DNA from: Onchocerca volvulus
Lineage: Eukaryota > Nematoda > Chromadorea > Rhabditida > Onchocercidae
Length of the DNA stretch: 64,000 nucleotides
Assembly: GCA_000499405.2 (NCBI GenBank)
Contig: HG738137.1
Coordinates: 25,783,832 to 25,847,831, forward strand
Direction: 5' to 3'
Each line of letters opens with the position of its first letter. Position 1 is the stretch's first letter. The translations under genes were made by a program, and so were the position numbers. The notes under the pieces were generated by a model. That model searched no databases. It worked only from the letters and a program-made list of their open reading frames with translations, and was not told the DNA's origin. This document shows positions 1-12,309 of this stretch, piece after piece.

Positions 1-114
1 TTCAACTACGTGATATTTTTGAAAAAATTCTGAATCTAATAATCAATAATGTTTTCTCTCTCGTTTATTATTTAGCTCGAAGTATTTCTTATTACAATTT
101 TACTTTGTTTTCAG

Positions 115-562
115 TTCTTTATTGGAAAATATATTATATTGGATAGTGTTATCAATATGATAAGATATTTTTTACAAAAATTCATGACTCGACAGTTAAA
201 TGTTGAAGTAAGTTAATATTTAAAACTATTTCTCTCACATTTTTAGTCACATTTTTTAATTCAATTATTTAAAAAATTGAAAAATTTCACAAATTATATA
301 ATTGGTGCTGTAGAAGAAAAAGTGAAAGTACAAAAGAAAAATCTTGATAAGGAAATAGAACTGTGGGTTGAAAGTGAAATGGTTTTGCTCAAATATCATA
401 TTGAATTTTTCATCCTCAATTTAATTATGTTAATTAATTAAGTGAAGGAAGAAGTCAGCATTTCGATTAATTAAAGAACCATTAAGCAAAAAAGATTGGA
501 ATGTTAAAGGATGGATAGAATTCCATAAAAAGTATTCGTTATTTGACCAAAGATTAGTTATG
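115..562 (+). CDS. Three in-frame exons of an unidentified protein (partial)
   Basis: I do not recognise this protein. Three exons follow each other with clean phase-0 joins: 115-207 (after tttcag, donor gtaagt), 247-381 (after tttttag, weaker donor gttttg) and 455-562 (donor gtaaaa). Together they encode 112 residues with no stop. The first exon is hydrophobic/aromatic (starts FFIGKYIILD), the second is lysine/glutamate-rich (EEKVKVQKKNLDKEIELW), and the third contains WNVKGWIEFHKKYSLF. The 5' end lies outside the window. The last exon ends at phase 0, and the TWK exon at 2212 also starts at phase 0, so these may be N-terminal cytosolic exons of that channel, separated by a 1.65 kb intron. 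They may equally be the tail of another gene. The agreement of frame across three exons makes a real gene likely; the identity is open. Confidence 0.5.
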
Positions 563-871
563 GTAAAATAAAATCAATTTACAGTTAATAATTTTACTGA
601 TAATTGCAACAATAAAGAAAATCGTTTGATAATGTCGTCAAATTTTAAAATCACTTTTAAAATGCGTGAAAAAGCACGAAGCAATATTTCGATCAACAAG
701 TTGCCAACCTTTTATTATAGTTTTACTTCAATTTTTAAATATCCCTAAGATTTAATTAAATCAGCTAGTTCCGCTTTAAATAATTTTAATTGTTGTACTT
801 TTATGTCATTAAGGTTTAAATTTTTTTCTTAAACTATAAATAATATACAAATATTCTATAATTTCGGTAGT

Positions 872-1150
872 CTGTTATGGTTGAATCATTTGATATTTGA
901 ATCCAATAAATATCAGCACATCATCCCAAATTATGGGAATTAGATGCGAAAAATGCATGAATCGAATTTTACTTGACAAAAATGTTTAGTTAGAGGATTA
1001 AAATAATTTTTTAAAATAATTAACCAAGTAAAATTTAATTTCGAATAATATAATAATTATAATTATCAAGTCATCAATTGCAAAAATATTATTTACTGAA
1101 TAGCAAATTTATTCAAGCGCCACAGATTGTTAATTCTAATTTTAATTCGA
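872..1150 (+). repeat. Old diverged copy of 1690-2000
   Basis: This stretch resembles 1690-2000 by eye. Shared strings include a run around aaaatgttt.agttagag, and near 1090-1125 and 1916-1955 the run ttatttactgaatagcaaat followed by ttat.caagcgcca.agattg. The identity is clearly lower than that of the 1169/25229 duplication, so this is an older tandem duplication inside the same non-coding region upstream of the channel exon. Confidence 0.55.
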
Positions 1151-1168
1151 CAAAAATTTGAAAAAAAA

Positions 1169-2497
1169 ACAAAAATTTGTATTTTCTGCTATTGGAAAAC
1201 TTCTTCAAAATAGGTTTTGAACAAAACAGTTTTTAAATAGCACCTGATCACTAAAATAAATATATGTAATAGTTTAATTTAAGAATTTGAAAATTTGGTT
1301 TATTTAAAATCCAGTCTTAACAATCCTATGACCGGAACTACTTCCTACATTAGAAAGCTCGGAAACGAAATTTCTGGAAAGCTGCAGAAGCAGTGACCAT
1401 TCAATTGAATTCGGCACAATATTCCGTACTTCGTAAACTTTGGGTGTCGAATTGGGCACCACAACTTCGAGTAAAATTGTAAAAGTAGGTATACGATACT
1501 AAAATGACATCAACCGAATGGAAAAGATAAGCTGGGTATTTATCAGAAAATATTTTGTTTAATGCATTCCTTTTTTTTCTTTTTCTTTTTTTTTGAATGG
1601 CTAATTGTAATAAAATGAATTATTATTCTAAATTAATCTAATTAATAAACAAAGCAATATAAAAATCAGAGATTAGGAAAAAAAAAGCGGTTTTAATGGC
1701 GGCAATCGAGTAGCTGATTGAATCACTCGATATTTTAATCGCCGCAGATTATCCCAACTTTCGAAATTAAATAAGATAAAATGCATAAAGTGAATCTCGA
1801 CTTGATAAAAATGTTTGTTTAGAGGCATAAAATAATTCTTTAAAATGATTGATCATTATAATTTAATTTGGAATGATTTATTTGATAATTATATTTATCA
1901 AGTTATAAATTGCAAAAATTTTATTTACTGAATAGCAAATTTATCCAAGCGCCATAGATTGCTATCCCTAATTTTAATTCGAACATAATTAGATGTAGCT
2001 CGAACAGCAACTAATCCTAATTGTTTTTCGATTCAGTTAGATGAGTTTAGAAAAAAAAAAACTTTATTTAATGAATTTTATAGTTAAGGTAGCAAAATTC
2101 AAATTTTAAAAAGCAGTTAAAAATGGAAGAATTAAAGCGATTATAGTAATCTTCACTCCGTACAAAATTTTTTACACTTATCATTTCGATAGCTTATAAT
2201 TATATTTGCAGCATTTTCGGCGACATTTATTGCATTGTTCATTGTTGCTATTTATAATAGTATATTCATTTTGTGGTGGTCTAGTTTTTTACAAATTAGA
2301 AGGAGATGCAGCAAAATCCCTTCAGAATGAAAAAATTATTAAAACAAATTTATGCATCGAACAGGTAAATCTATATCATATCATATTTCTCATTATTTAT
2401 TACAATAAAAAATCTTTCAGGCCGACTGTGATATCATGAATGATAAATTGTTAACAATCACACACAATATATACCAAGTACAAGTAATAATAAATTT
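1169..2497 (+). repeat. Left copy of a segmental duplication (with 25229-26554)
   Basis: About 1.33 kb here is nearly identical to 25229-26554, with a few substitutions and small indels such as 8 extra bases near 1530 in this copy. The copy carries the first located TWK exon (2212-2364) and the second (2421-2483). Beyond 2497 the similarity continues to about 2960 but drops sharply, with indels every few tens of bases. The left border is at aac/aaaaatttgt near 1169. Confidence 0.9.
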
Positions 2498-5400
2498 GCG
2501 TAACATATAATACAGTGAAACTATTGAATATTTGGTATAAGCTAACAGCAGTAAAGCATTTAATATGAAATGGATTTTTCCAAATTAGAAAATCAAGATA
2601 AAAACACATCAATAATACTTTTTTCTTTTGTCATGAATTTTAGACCTCACAAATATTGTCTCTCAAATTTAATATTCTTCTATTGTGAGATATTAAAGAT
2701 TGAGAAATTTCAGTTAATTCACAAAATATCATATTATCGATAAATTATAAACTTTTCCGTTGTTTTGAAAAATGGCAATGTTTGTGGGAAGGTCTAAATT
2801 TTTAAAATTTTTAAAAATTAATTTCTAAATAGTAGAAAATAACAAAACTAATAAAATAAATGGATCATATTTAGACGCAATTTGTCAAAATTAATTTTAA
2901 TTCGACAATTATTCTACGAAAATTAATTAAGCTGCAACAAGTTTATTCTGATTTTCTCTTCTTTTCTTTAGCCTATTAAAATCAATTATGTTACTTTATG
3001 TTTATTTCTTTTAGATCTTACGAAAAACGAAAAATTATTCGGATGAAGTATTGGAACAAATTGAATGTTGTTGGAGGGTCAATACTGATGAGACAGCGGA
3101 ATGGAATTATGTCACATCTACTCTTTACGGATTTGGCATTGTGACGACATTGGGTTGTCAATCTGCTAATTTACATTTTAATGTTATTCTTGAAAAGAAA
3201 GAGAAAACGATTAAATTCAAGATTAACTATGAAACATCGAATTTATCATTTATGAGGAAATTTGTTTATTATACAAATTTTCTCAAAATTCTATTCTTAT
3301 TTATATTTTCCTATTATCTTGATCTATTTTTTTGTTCTGTTCTTATTTTTTGTTGATATTTATAATTTATAAACTCCATTTTAAGAAAGTGTAGGAATGG
3401 ATTAGTACGAATAGTAGCAATATTCGAACTTTTTTAAATTTTCCTAAACAATTATTGTACTAAATTCAATAAGGAAGAGAAAAAATATTAAAATTTAAAA
3501 ATTAGTATTAATCCTTGTAAAATAATCCGGACATTTTCATTCAAAATGAAAACAAAAAAAATAGGCAATAGATTTAAAAGAAAAGAATGAAATTTATTGC
3601 TTACTGCGTAGTTTTGAAATTTAAATTTTAAAATTACGATTTTGAATTAATTCAGCGAAAGAATACTAATGCAGGAAATTTGGATTTTATATCCAATTAA
3701 GTCATTTATCAGTGGTACGCAGTTTTTAAAGCCTCGCATCCTTTCTATTATAAAAATATCTACAAATTAGACGAATGCGAGCTTTAATTTTGCTTATCAA
3801 AAAATAATAATTAGAGGAAGAGCAAATGAAACATTTCGCTATTGAAAATTTTGAATTTAATATTCAAATAGTAAATTTTTATCGTGTTACTCTAAAACAT
3901 AAGACAAATTTCATGAATATTTGTATACTATTACGGTGAAAAGCCATTATTTTCATTTTTTTTCAGTTTTCATTTCTCATTTTTAATTCTTTTTCAATTC
4001 AGTTTTTTTTTTTTTTTTTTCATTTATTTAAATGGAAAATATTTTGCAAAGGCTTTTAATTCTTCAAAGAAAAATTGAAGCAGTAAATAATCGAAATATT
4101 TCACATTTTAAAAAATTTAGTGATAAATAACAGACATGTTTTTTAGGTTACAATCGTATTGCACCAATTACAACAGCCGGTCGAATGTTAGCCATATTTT
4201 ATGGTTTATGTGGTATACCAGTAACAATGATTGCAATAGCAATAACTGGCCGTAAATTGAATACTGTCGTGGTTAATTGGAAACAAAAGGTCATTTGTAT
4301 CATTTGCATTTTACACTTATGATGGTTTAATTTTAGAGTTTTTTGATATATCGCTGAGATTTATACATCAGAATCCTTACAGAATAATCATAATGCTATA
4401 GTAAATGCCATATCATTTTTATGCATCAGAATCTTCACAATAACAATGGTCGTTATAGCCCATTGAGTCAAATCATTTTTTCGCTTTAGAATTCTTACAG
4501 TAACAATAATTATAATGTTATAGTAAATGTCAAATCATTTTTATGTATCAGAATCCTTATAGTAATAGTAGTCGTAATGTCCAGTGAATGTCAAATCATT
4601 TGACCACCTCCACGCTACGCGCAGCTGTTTCAGTTGATCTATATAAATAGAAATGTAAATGTTTGTTCAAAATCTTAAATTTCCGAAAGTTCTTGCTTAT
4701 TGCTTTGAAATTTTTACACAACGTGTCATTCGAATACAAGCATGCTTTTATATACCATTTCATATACATGCATTGCTGTAGTTGAATCTGGTTAAGTGGA
4801 AAAAAAGAAAAGAGAAAGCGCATGGTTTTAGTGTTGGGGAAAAAATCTTATAGTTTGTAATTTAATTTGTAGTTTAGTTGGATTGATTCTTGTTATTGTG
4901 ATTCGGCTAGGTCAGCAATAAGTATGTGCTGGCTTTCTGTGTCTTGTATGACAGAGACGAATCTTGTTGAGAAGAGTTTTATTGATTGATGAAGGACTGA
5001 TTCCTCGTAACAAATAATTATCAAAGAATTTGCAAGCAAATTTATCACTGTGTTATTCTTATCTTTAATAGAAAAGAACCGAACTGAATTATCGATTGTT
5101 GCTACTGTTGTGTCGCTTTGAAATGTCGAACTGGAACCTTTGGAACTCCGGACTGTTGCTGTTGCTGCGTCGATCCTTTTTTTACCTGTGAATTGGAGTG
5201 TTTTGGTGGTAAAATGTTTATCGTCCCTTTGAAACTATGTCGTTCTACTTGACCTTTAGTATTTCTTGTTCATAATAATTGTCGTAAAGCTATTTGACAT
5301 CTTTCAGTTTTCGCTCAAATCTAGTATGTTTAATTTCGTAATACTTGTGGGAAACAATATTTTTTGTTGTTCCGTTGTCGATGTAGATATAGAGATTGAC

Positions 5401-8400
5401 CGCTTTGCCGATTCTAGAACACGCAACATATCATTGTCGACGTGAGAAGCATCCGTCTCTGGATTTAAATCGCAAATTCTATAGATTAACCCTGAGCTTT
5501 TTTGATGTGATTGCAAACGCCAGTCTAATCAGGAATTGCAATCTCGTAATCCGAAATTGAAATGGCAAAAATAAAAAAAAATGCTTTGATTCCGCGGTAT
5601 ATTCGCAAACAAAGTTTTTAATGGCCCTGGTAGTTTTCCTAGTTGAGGAGTTTAATTTTCGCGCAATGCGTTTCTTTCGCTTCGCCAATAAATTTCAGAG
5701 CTTGTAATAAGGAAAACCTTCAGTCGTAACACCGATGAAAACATGTGGGTTCAAACTATAATCATCATCTGTATTTTACCGGAATGCAAGGAATTCTAAT
5801 CGCTCAATGGCTGAAAATATTTGTGTTTGAAGCTGATCTGCTGTTTTTCGTTGACCTCTTTCAGCCACTTTCAGCCGCGTTCGCAATTGTGCATCCTCTA
5901 GGCTAGCTGCAGTTCGCTGCTCATTTTAGCCATTCTTTTTCTTTTTCGTTCGTTCTCTGATTTCCGTTCTTCCTCAGTTTAGTTTGCAATTATCATTGCA
6001 TTCCTTCCACTTTGCGAATATGAAGACCTATTTCTGATCTTCTGCGAGATATTATTTGGATGAAATAAAGCAGATCAATTGCACCGGTCCTTCGTCGAAA
6101 CTATTAGTTGAGAATATCTAAACAAATTGATCATGGATTATTCCTTCTTTCGTCATTTTAAGAAAAGAATAGAATTCATTGGCTGTCGATTTGCTGTTAT
6201 TGCTGTGTTGATCTGTGTCGCTATAAAATTGCCACTATGTCAACGAAGAAACTCCGAACTGAACTGTCAATTGAATTCTAATTGTTGTCGTATTTGAATT
6301 AATTCTGCTCCAAAATTCGAATCTTTTAAATCCTTTCGGGGTTTCTTTTCTTTACTAATCTCTAGCATGTCGCAGTATTGGTTGATCTAACTTTATCTGT
6401 TAATCGGAGCGTTTTGGTAGTAAACATGTTTATCATTACGGAGAGGTAAAAAAAATGTAGGCATATCTATACGAAAACAAGTACCTACTTACATGCAACG
6501 TTGTATCGCATTTTCAAATCAATTAGTGAAGAACTTGAAACGTTCAATAGCAAAAAAAAACGAACATTTACATTTTTATTTATTATTGATAATTAGGTAT
6601 AACATTCAATGATTTTTTTTCATCGATAACATTGTGAATTGAAGTTAAATTTTCTGGAAGATTTGATTAATATGAAGTTTGTTCAATGTACTAAGTTCAA
6701 GATCCATATTTTAAAAAAGCGTTAGTTAGAAAAAAATCAGTTTTGAAATGAGAAGTTTGAAAATAGAATCCATAAGGCAAAAATCAGTAACAGAAATCAA
6801 CATCCCATATAGCAAAAACATTTTAATGACGAAAATGTATGAAAGAAATCTATGATGAATTAAGCAGCTAAATCCAAGCCTACTTTTTTAATTAAAATAT
6901 TGATATCAAAAAAAAAGAAACTTTGATGTTTTTCAAATTCATTTCAAAATAAAATGCTTCAAAAAGGCAAATTTCTTGGATTAATAGAAGAAAAAAAAAC
7001 ACGAAAAATATTTAAGTTGGCAAACTTTAAATCACGAAATATCGACGGAAAAAAAAGCTTGAAATCCATTGAGGATCAAAAGGAGGAGGAAGAACCAGAA
7101 GAAATCTCATCTGGTTTTGCAACATTTCTAATTTTTATCACTTTCGCGGCTTATGTGATATTTGGTGCCTTATTATTGCCTCTTTTAAATGGCGAGGTAA
7201 TATTATACTTTTCAAGCTAGTAGTAAAAGCTTAAGATAGAAATTGTCCTTTTAACTTATAAAGTACAAGAAATTTGAGTTATGCACATAACTGCTTTAAT
7301 GATAGAATTAGTTGCTATTGTCGTAAGCAACGCATTTTCTCACTATAACTTCTTTAAATATTTTAAACTTTTTTATCAAAAAAAAAAAAAAAAATTTGCA
7401 AAGAATTTGACGCATTCATTCATAAATTTATTCATTTCTACTTTTTTTCTCCAGGTAGATTTTCTCAACGGTTTATATTATAATTTTCTTTGCTTAACAG
7501 CAATTGACTTTGGTCATCTCATACCTCGAAGGTGGGCAATCTTATGCAAATAAGTTCAAAATATTCAAAAAATTGTGCAAATTTACGATGAATAATATAA
7601 GTTTGGGATAATCTTTATCAATATCAAGCAAATTTTTTCACAGAATTAAAATAGTAAAGTAAAAGAAAAGGTGAAGTGATAAAGATGATTATGGCCATCA
7701 AATTCAACGAGAAAAAAACTTTGATTTTATTCAGAATTTTAAAATAAAAAATTGTAGCTGTATAATTAAACAGATAGGGAAAAATTATAAAAGTACTACT
7801 GGAAAATGTTAACTGAATATCTGATAATATTTTTAAGGAATTTTTTTTTTATTTTTTTTTAACTGACTATTGTTAATTTAAATTGAATACACTATGTTCA
7901 TAAAATTTTAGAGCTTTTAGATTTGAAAAAATTTGAAACTAATTTTAGAATTGGACTTTTACCGATAACATTTACGTATGTTTGTTTTGGACTTGCTTTA
8001 ACAACTATTGCAATTGGTTAGTTTATTCATATCATATTAAGATCATTATCACTCATAAATAATTTAAGACAAAGAAGTATTTTACAGTTAGTTGTTTTAA
8101 TGAATTATTGCTAACTAGTGAATCATCCAAATAATAATTCTATCAAGAAATTAATTTTAGTTTTAATAGGTTCAAGAATAAAATTTAAATTTTTTTTCGT
8201 TTTTTGTAAATTTCTAGTTTTTTTAGCGATCAATTTTATTTTTTTTTTTTGATTGTTATAAGAATGGAATTGAGTAAAATTAATAAATGTTTATTTGATT
8301 CATTTAGATGATGGCTCAAAATATGCCAGAAAAGTGCAACATCTTGGCCAAAAGATTAAAAATGTTGCCGCAACAAAGATTTGGTTCGGTGGTAAAATGT

Positions 8401-11400
8401 TCGTCTTATAAATCCATTTTTTTTTTTGATGCTAAAAGTAATTCATTCGATATTGATGATGAGGAAGAATTGGCATCAACAAAACATATAATTTATAGCA
8501 ATTACAAATTCTTCGTTTAGCAAAAATATATTATCATTCAATTTATTCGCTTGATTCCGTATTGTCTGCATATTTGCATACGCATTGTATAAGTAAAATA
8601 TTCACATGGGTATTATGCAGGTACAGCATCCACAGAGATCTAATTATGTAAATACCTATGGAAGAATTATGACACAGTATAAAGCATGATGACTGTGTGG
8701 ATACTGTATAATACAGTATGCGGGGAAATGAAAAGTGCGAATGATGCAGTAACAAGCGGATAAATTGAATGATGATGCAGGTATTACATAAGTTCAGATG
8801 CGATTCTCTGTACCATATTATAATTATAATCAGAAGTTATTTGTTCATAATAGCATTAATATGGTAAATTTTATCATAATAATCATTATCGATCAATTCG
8901 TATTCATCGAGTAATTTAAGGTTGAAAGTAAGCGAAATATTACATGCAGTTGGTGAAAAATGTGGTATAGATTCGTCCGTTATTGATAAAATTGATTTAG
9001 ACACTCTTGTCCAAAAAGTTGTTGATATAAATGTTAGTTTGAATTTTTATCAAATTTTTTTTCCTAATAGAAAGAAAATTAAATTGTTGCTTCTAAGAAA
9101 AAAATCAATATTGTCCAATCAGTATTTCAGTAATTTATAGGAAGGCAAAATACCAGCTACGAATGAAGATTTATTGCCTCCATCACCAAGAAAAGAATCT
9201 TGCAAAATGTATTTATTTCATTTCATTTTTAAAATATTCTGCTTGCATCATTTATTTTACGGCATAGAATAAATAATTCGGTAAGATTAATATTGTTGGC
9301 TTAATATTAGCATAGGAATTAGCTAAATGAAGTAAGTTTAAAATTATAATTATTAAGGGGAAATAAGATAATTATGATTGTCAATTTCAAATTTCTTTTA
9401 CATAAAATGCATAGAATCGGAAAGATAAAAGAAAAAAATTTGAAGAAATTCGGTATGTATAATATTTTATCTGATAATTTCAGAATAAAATTATTGAAAT
9501 TAAATTAAGAGATTTCTTAAACTGAATAAATATATTTAAATTATGTTACTTATCACTACATTTGAATTTAATTTGCTAAATCTTATTTGATTATTATTTC
9601 AATACATATATCAGTATTTCATTTTAGCACATATTTTCACAATTAATTTTTTTTTGATTCCTTTTTGTTGAGGCCATCTATGTCTTTATTTTCTTCTTAT
9701 AATTTAAACTACGTTGAATTATGCTTTACTAAAAGATTTTTTCTCACTTTCGTCTATTATTATTATGAAAAAAAATTCTTTTTTGGTATTTTTCCCGAAA
9801 AAAAATTTTTTTCTTTTTATGATTTACATTTCGCATTTTTCTTTGTATCATTCTAATTGAATAACCCAACAGGATTTCGCATTGTAATCAAAGCGACATA
9901 TAACCCAAAAAAGAAAAAAATTAAATTTTAAAAAGATAATGGTTGATTCTTAGTTAAAATCATTTTCTTGTACTTCATCTTATCAAATTAAACATTGCTA
10001 GAAATTTATGAATCAATATTTTTTCTTGTTAGTGAAATGAAATAAAAATTTTGATACTCAGTAATGTGATGTCAACAATAACAAATCTCCCATATCCTAT
10101 TCTTTTCTTTTTTTCTTTATTTTTTTTTTAATTTTGAATAATCCTTGAAATTTTTTGGGTATGAATAACATATTCATGCAACTTATCGAAAAGGATTGCA
10201 TTTGATATTTCTCAACAACTGTTGTTTTCATATAATTTTTTGATCAAAAGAAAATAGAAACAGTATAATTTTTAGTTTTTAAATAGTTTGTTGCCGTTTT
10301 ATTTGTTAATAACAATGACAGCGAGTTACTTGTTTTCATAAATTTATTTAATCAACATTAAGCATTCAAAAAATTTCATGTATAATAGTGTAGGATAGAT
10401 ATAATTTATGGGATGGCCGAATTTTTTTAAATTTTTCTTTTGTAAAAAGTTTCAAATCTATACTTTTCTATATTTGTGAAACTAAATCATTTACTTTATC
10501 AATATTAATAATAATCATTTATTTGTCAGGAATTCATGTTTTGCTGCCGAAGATGCGATCTCGATGTTATCTTCAGAAGCCCAAAACCTTGATACTGTAA
10601 TCATTATAGTTTTAATTATTTTTGAAATATTTTTTCGAAGCGTGACTTTATCCTTCTTTTTTTTCTTTTTTTTTCATTAATTGAGATGCAAAACAAACTT
10701 TAATTAATAAATATTGCACGCTGATACCATAATATAGATTAGATTTTATAATCCGGAAAGATATCGAAGCAAATTTCAAACTAAACTTTGAATTTATTTT
10801 TATTTTAAATTTGAATTTTGAGTTTATTTAGCGATTCCAGTTTTTAGAATATAAATTTTAATGTCAAATCTTTGGCAAATTTCTGCAAAATTCAGCTTCT
10901 TTTACAAGAAAGGATAATTTGTCAGTTTCTATCTTTCAAGAAAAAGAAAGTTTTTATCAGATAGTATTTTAATATTTATATTCCATTTTTCCTAAATCCT
11001 TATCAATCTTTAACTAATAATATCGCATTTTATTACTTTAAATATAGTAACTGCTTAGTTTAGTAGGTTAGCAATGCTAAAAGTTTTCTTGATCTTTTAT
11101 TAATGACTTTTATCGATTCTTCAAGTAACTAAACCTTAAAAATAATTTCAATTTACTACACTTAATTATTTCTAGGAAATTCAAAAGAAAAACAAAAACA
11201 AAATACACCATTTACATTATTGCAGCATTATAATGAACAAATGGTCGTAACTCAAGTTTTTCAAGATGATGAATTTGCAGAAATGTTCGATTTTGAAGAA
11301 ACGAAAGTAAAAATATTTATCTACAGCCTTTATCATCTTATCACTTTATCGCTGATAAATTTTGTATAAATCCTACCGTATGTTAATATTTTTTGTTTTT

Positions 11401-12309
11401 TCCCCTGAAAATAAATTTTTTTTTCTGCATTCAAATATTTATTACAATATTTATTAAATAGGTAATGGCATTAGTTCATGAAGAAACGATTGAACCAACG
11501 ACACATATTGCAACAATAGAAGATCGACCATTGATACTTACATTAGATATTGATGCTAAAGATCTCAAAAGTTTGTTAATTCTATTAATTAATTGTTAAT
11601 TAAAAAAAAAAAAAAACAATTTATTTGAATTTGGCGGTGATTTTAATCCTCATTTCTTATACAATTTATGTGGGTTTTTTTTTCCATTAATTTGATGTTT
11701 TGTGCAGTTATATCAGTTCATCATTAATATTAATTAAATTCTTATACATTAAAATTTAAATTTCGTAACTTGATAATCAATTAATTTAACATATTCCACA
11801 AATAATTATTCAATTTTCTATATAACTTTAAACTAATTATTTAAAGTGAAATTACAGCAGTACGAAAGTTCGAAGAGAAGAAGAAATTACATGCTAATCA
11901 TCCGCGAAATCTTTTTAAAGTATATGAGGATGAATGGAAACGACTTGAACATTTAACGAGTCGGCGACGTCAGCAACATGGCAATAATCAATCACATGAG
12001 GGTGATCAATCACGAGACAATAAGAAACCACGTGAAAATGATCAACTACGAGACAGTAATCAATCACTTGACAGTAATCAACAACTAAACAATAAAAAAC
12101 CACGTATGAGTGATCAATCACGAGACAATAAGAAACCACGTGAAAGTGATCAACCACGAGACAATAAGAAACCACGTGAGAGTGATCAGTCACGAGATAA
12201 GAATTCCACTACGCAAATGTCATCTAAACAATTGAATCCACGTAAAGCAGTATCTTCTATTCAGAAAAGCTCTAGTAAAAAAAAGGATTCGGAAAACACA
12301 CTAAGTTGA
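2212..12309 (+). CDS. TWK-type two-pore-domain potassium channel
   Basis: Two-pore (K2P/TWK) potassium channel: a membrane protein with M1-P1-M2-M3-P2-M4 that carries background K+ current. Located exons, all phase-consistent: 2212-2364 (M1), 2421-2483, 3015-3153 (P1 start), 4147-4289 (P1 end and M2), 7017-7196 (acidic linker and M3), 7455-7531 (P2), 7949-8016 (M4), 8308-8398, 8921-9032, 9141-9208, 10530-10596, 11226-11306, 11462-11570 and 11858-12309, ending in TGA. They give 600 residues. The first exon starts in phase 0 inside the protein, so N-terminal exons lie upstream, perhaps 115-562. M1 contains FCGGLVFYKLEGDAA, P1 reads GFGIVTTLGYNRIAP, P2 reads LTAIDFGHLIPRR, and M4 is followed by a typical TWK stretch, KIWFGGK. 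The filters depart from canonical TIGYG/TIGFG. The long basic-acidic tail has SDQxRDNKKPRE repeats. The 7017 acceptor is chosen by phase (VNWKQK joined to LANFKSR). The family call is firm; the exact paralogue is not known. Confidence 0.9.
4363..4601 (+). repeat. Intronic tandem repeat, about 61 bp x 4
   Basis: Four imperfect units begin with atcagaatcctta or a close variant and end with aaatcattttt. They lie near 4363-4424, 4425-4486, 4488-4547 and 4548-4601, just downstream of the TWK P1/M2 exon. The units differ by substitutions and small gaps. Confidence 0.75.
5098..6441 (+). repeat. Related sequences flanking the Helitron-like relic
   Basis: The segments 5172-5227 and 6384-6441 resemble each other in the same orientation. 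Both contain a ttacctgt/tatctgt..aat.ggag.gttttggt core followed by taaa..tgtttatc. Both are preceded within a few hundred bases by gttgctgttgctgcgtcgat-like text (5150-5175, 6190-6215). They bracket the minus-strand relic at 5304-5990 and may be parts of the same old insertion, or a nested duplication. The similarity is judged by eye only. Confidence 0.4.
5304..5990 (-). mobile_element. Degenerate Helitron-like Rep/helicase N-terminal region
   Basis: On the minus strand, inside the TWK intron 4290-7016, a broken reading frame runs from about 5990 to 5304. In order it contains a charged repeat-like stretch (EDAQLRTRLKVAERGQRK), then DDDYSLNPHVFIGV, then CEYTAESKHF, then SSGLIYRICDLNPE. These resemble, in order, parts of the conserved region upstream of the Rep domain in animal Helitron proteins (a DYxxHPxVxIG segment, xxSKHFLxNIRxYN, and xxQGQIYHxxGSL). 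The expected CxxCxA/CC cysteines between the first and second segments are lost. At least three in-frame stops interrupt it, and GC content is visibly higher than in the surrounding intron. I infer a dead Helitron fragment inserted antisense to the host gene. The alternative is a decayed cellular gene. Confidence 0.5.
12100..12195 (+). repeat. Coding minisatellite, 36-bp unit
   Basis: Within the last TWK exon a 36-bp unit encoding DQSRDNKKPRES is repeated in frame. The best copies are at about 12109-12144, 12145-12180 and a partial third; more diverged copies lie upstream (11998-12108: DQSRDNKKPREN, DQLRDSNQSL, DSNQQLNNKKPRMS). The unit length is a multiple of three, so copy number can change without breaking the channel. 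Confidence 0.85.

Noticed and set aside
585..748. Fourth exon for the 115-562 gene directly after 562
   Set aside because: It would need a 22-bp intron with the nearest acceptor; the in-frame product would end after 14 residues.
11176..11225. Earlier acceptor (tttctag at 11175) for the TWK exon ending at 11306
   Set aside because: Its phase does not fit the preceding exon; the acceptor at 11225 (attattgcag) restores phase 0 exactly.
11915..12193. 92-codon minus-strand frame (VVDHFHVVSYCLV repeats)
   Set aside because: Complement of the TWK coding minisatellite.
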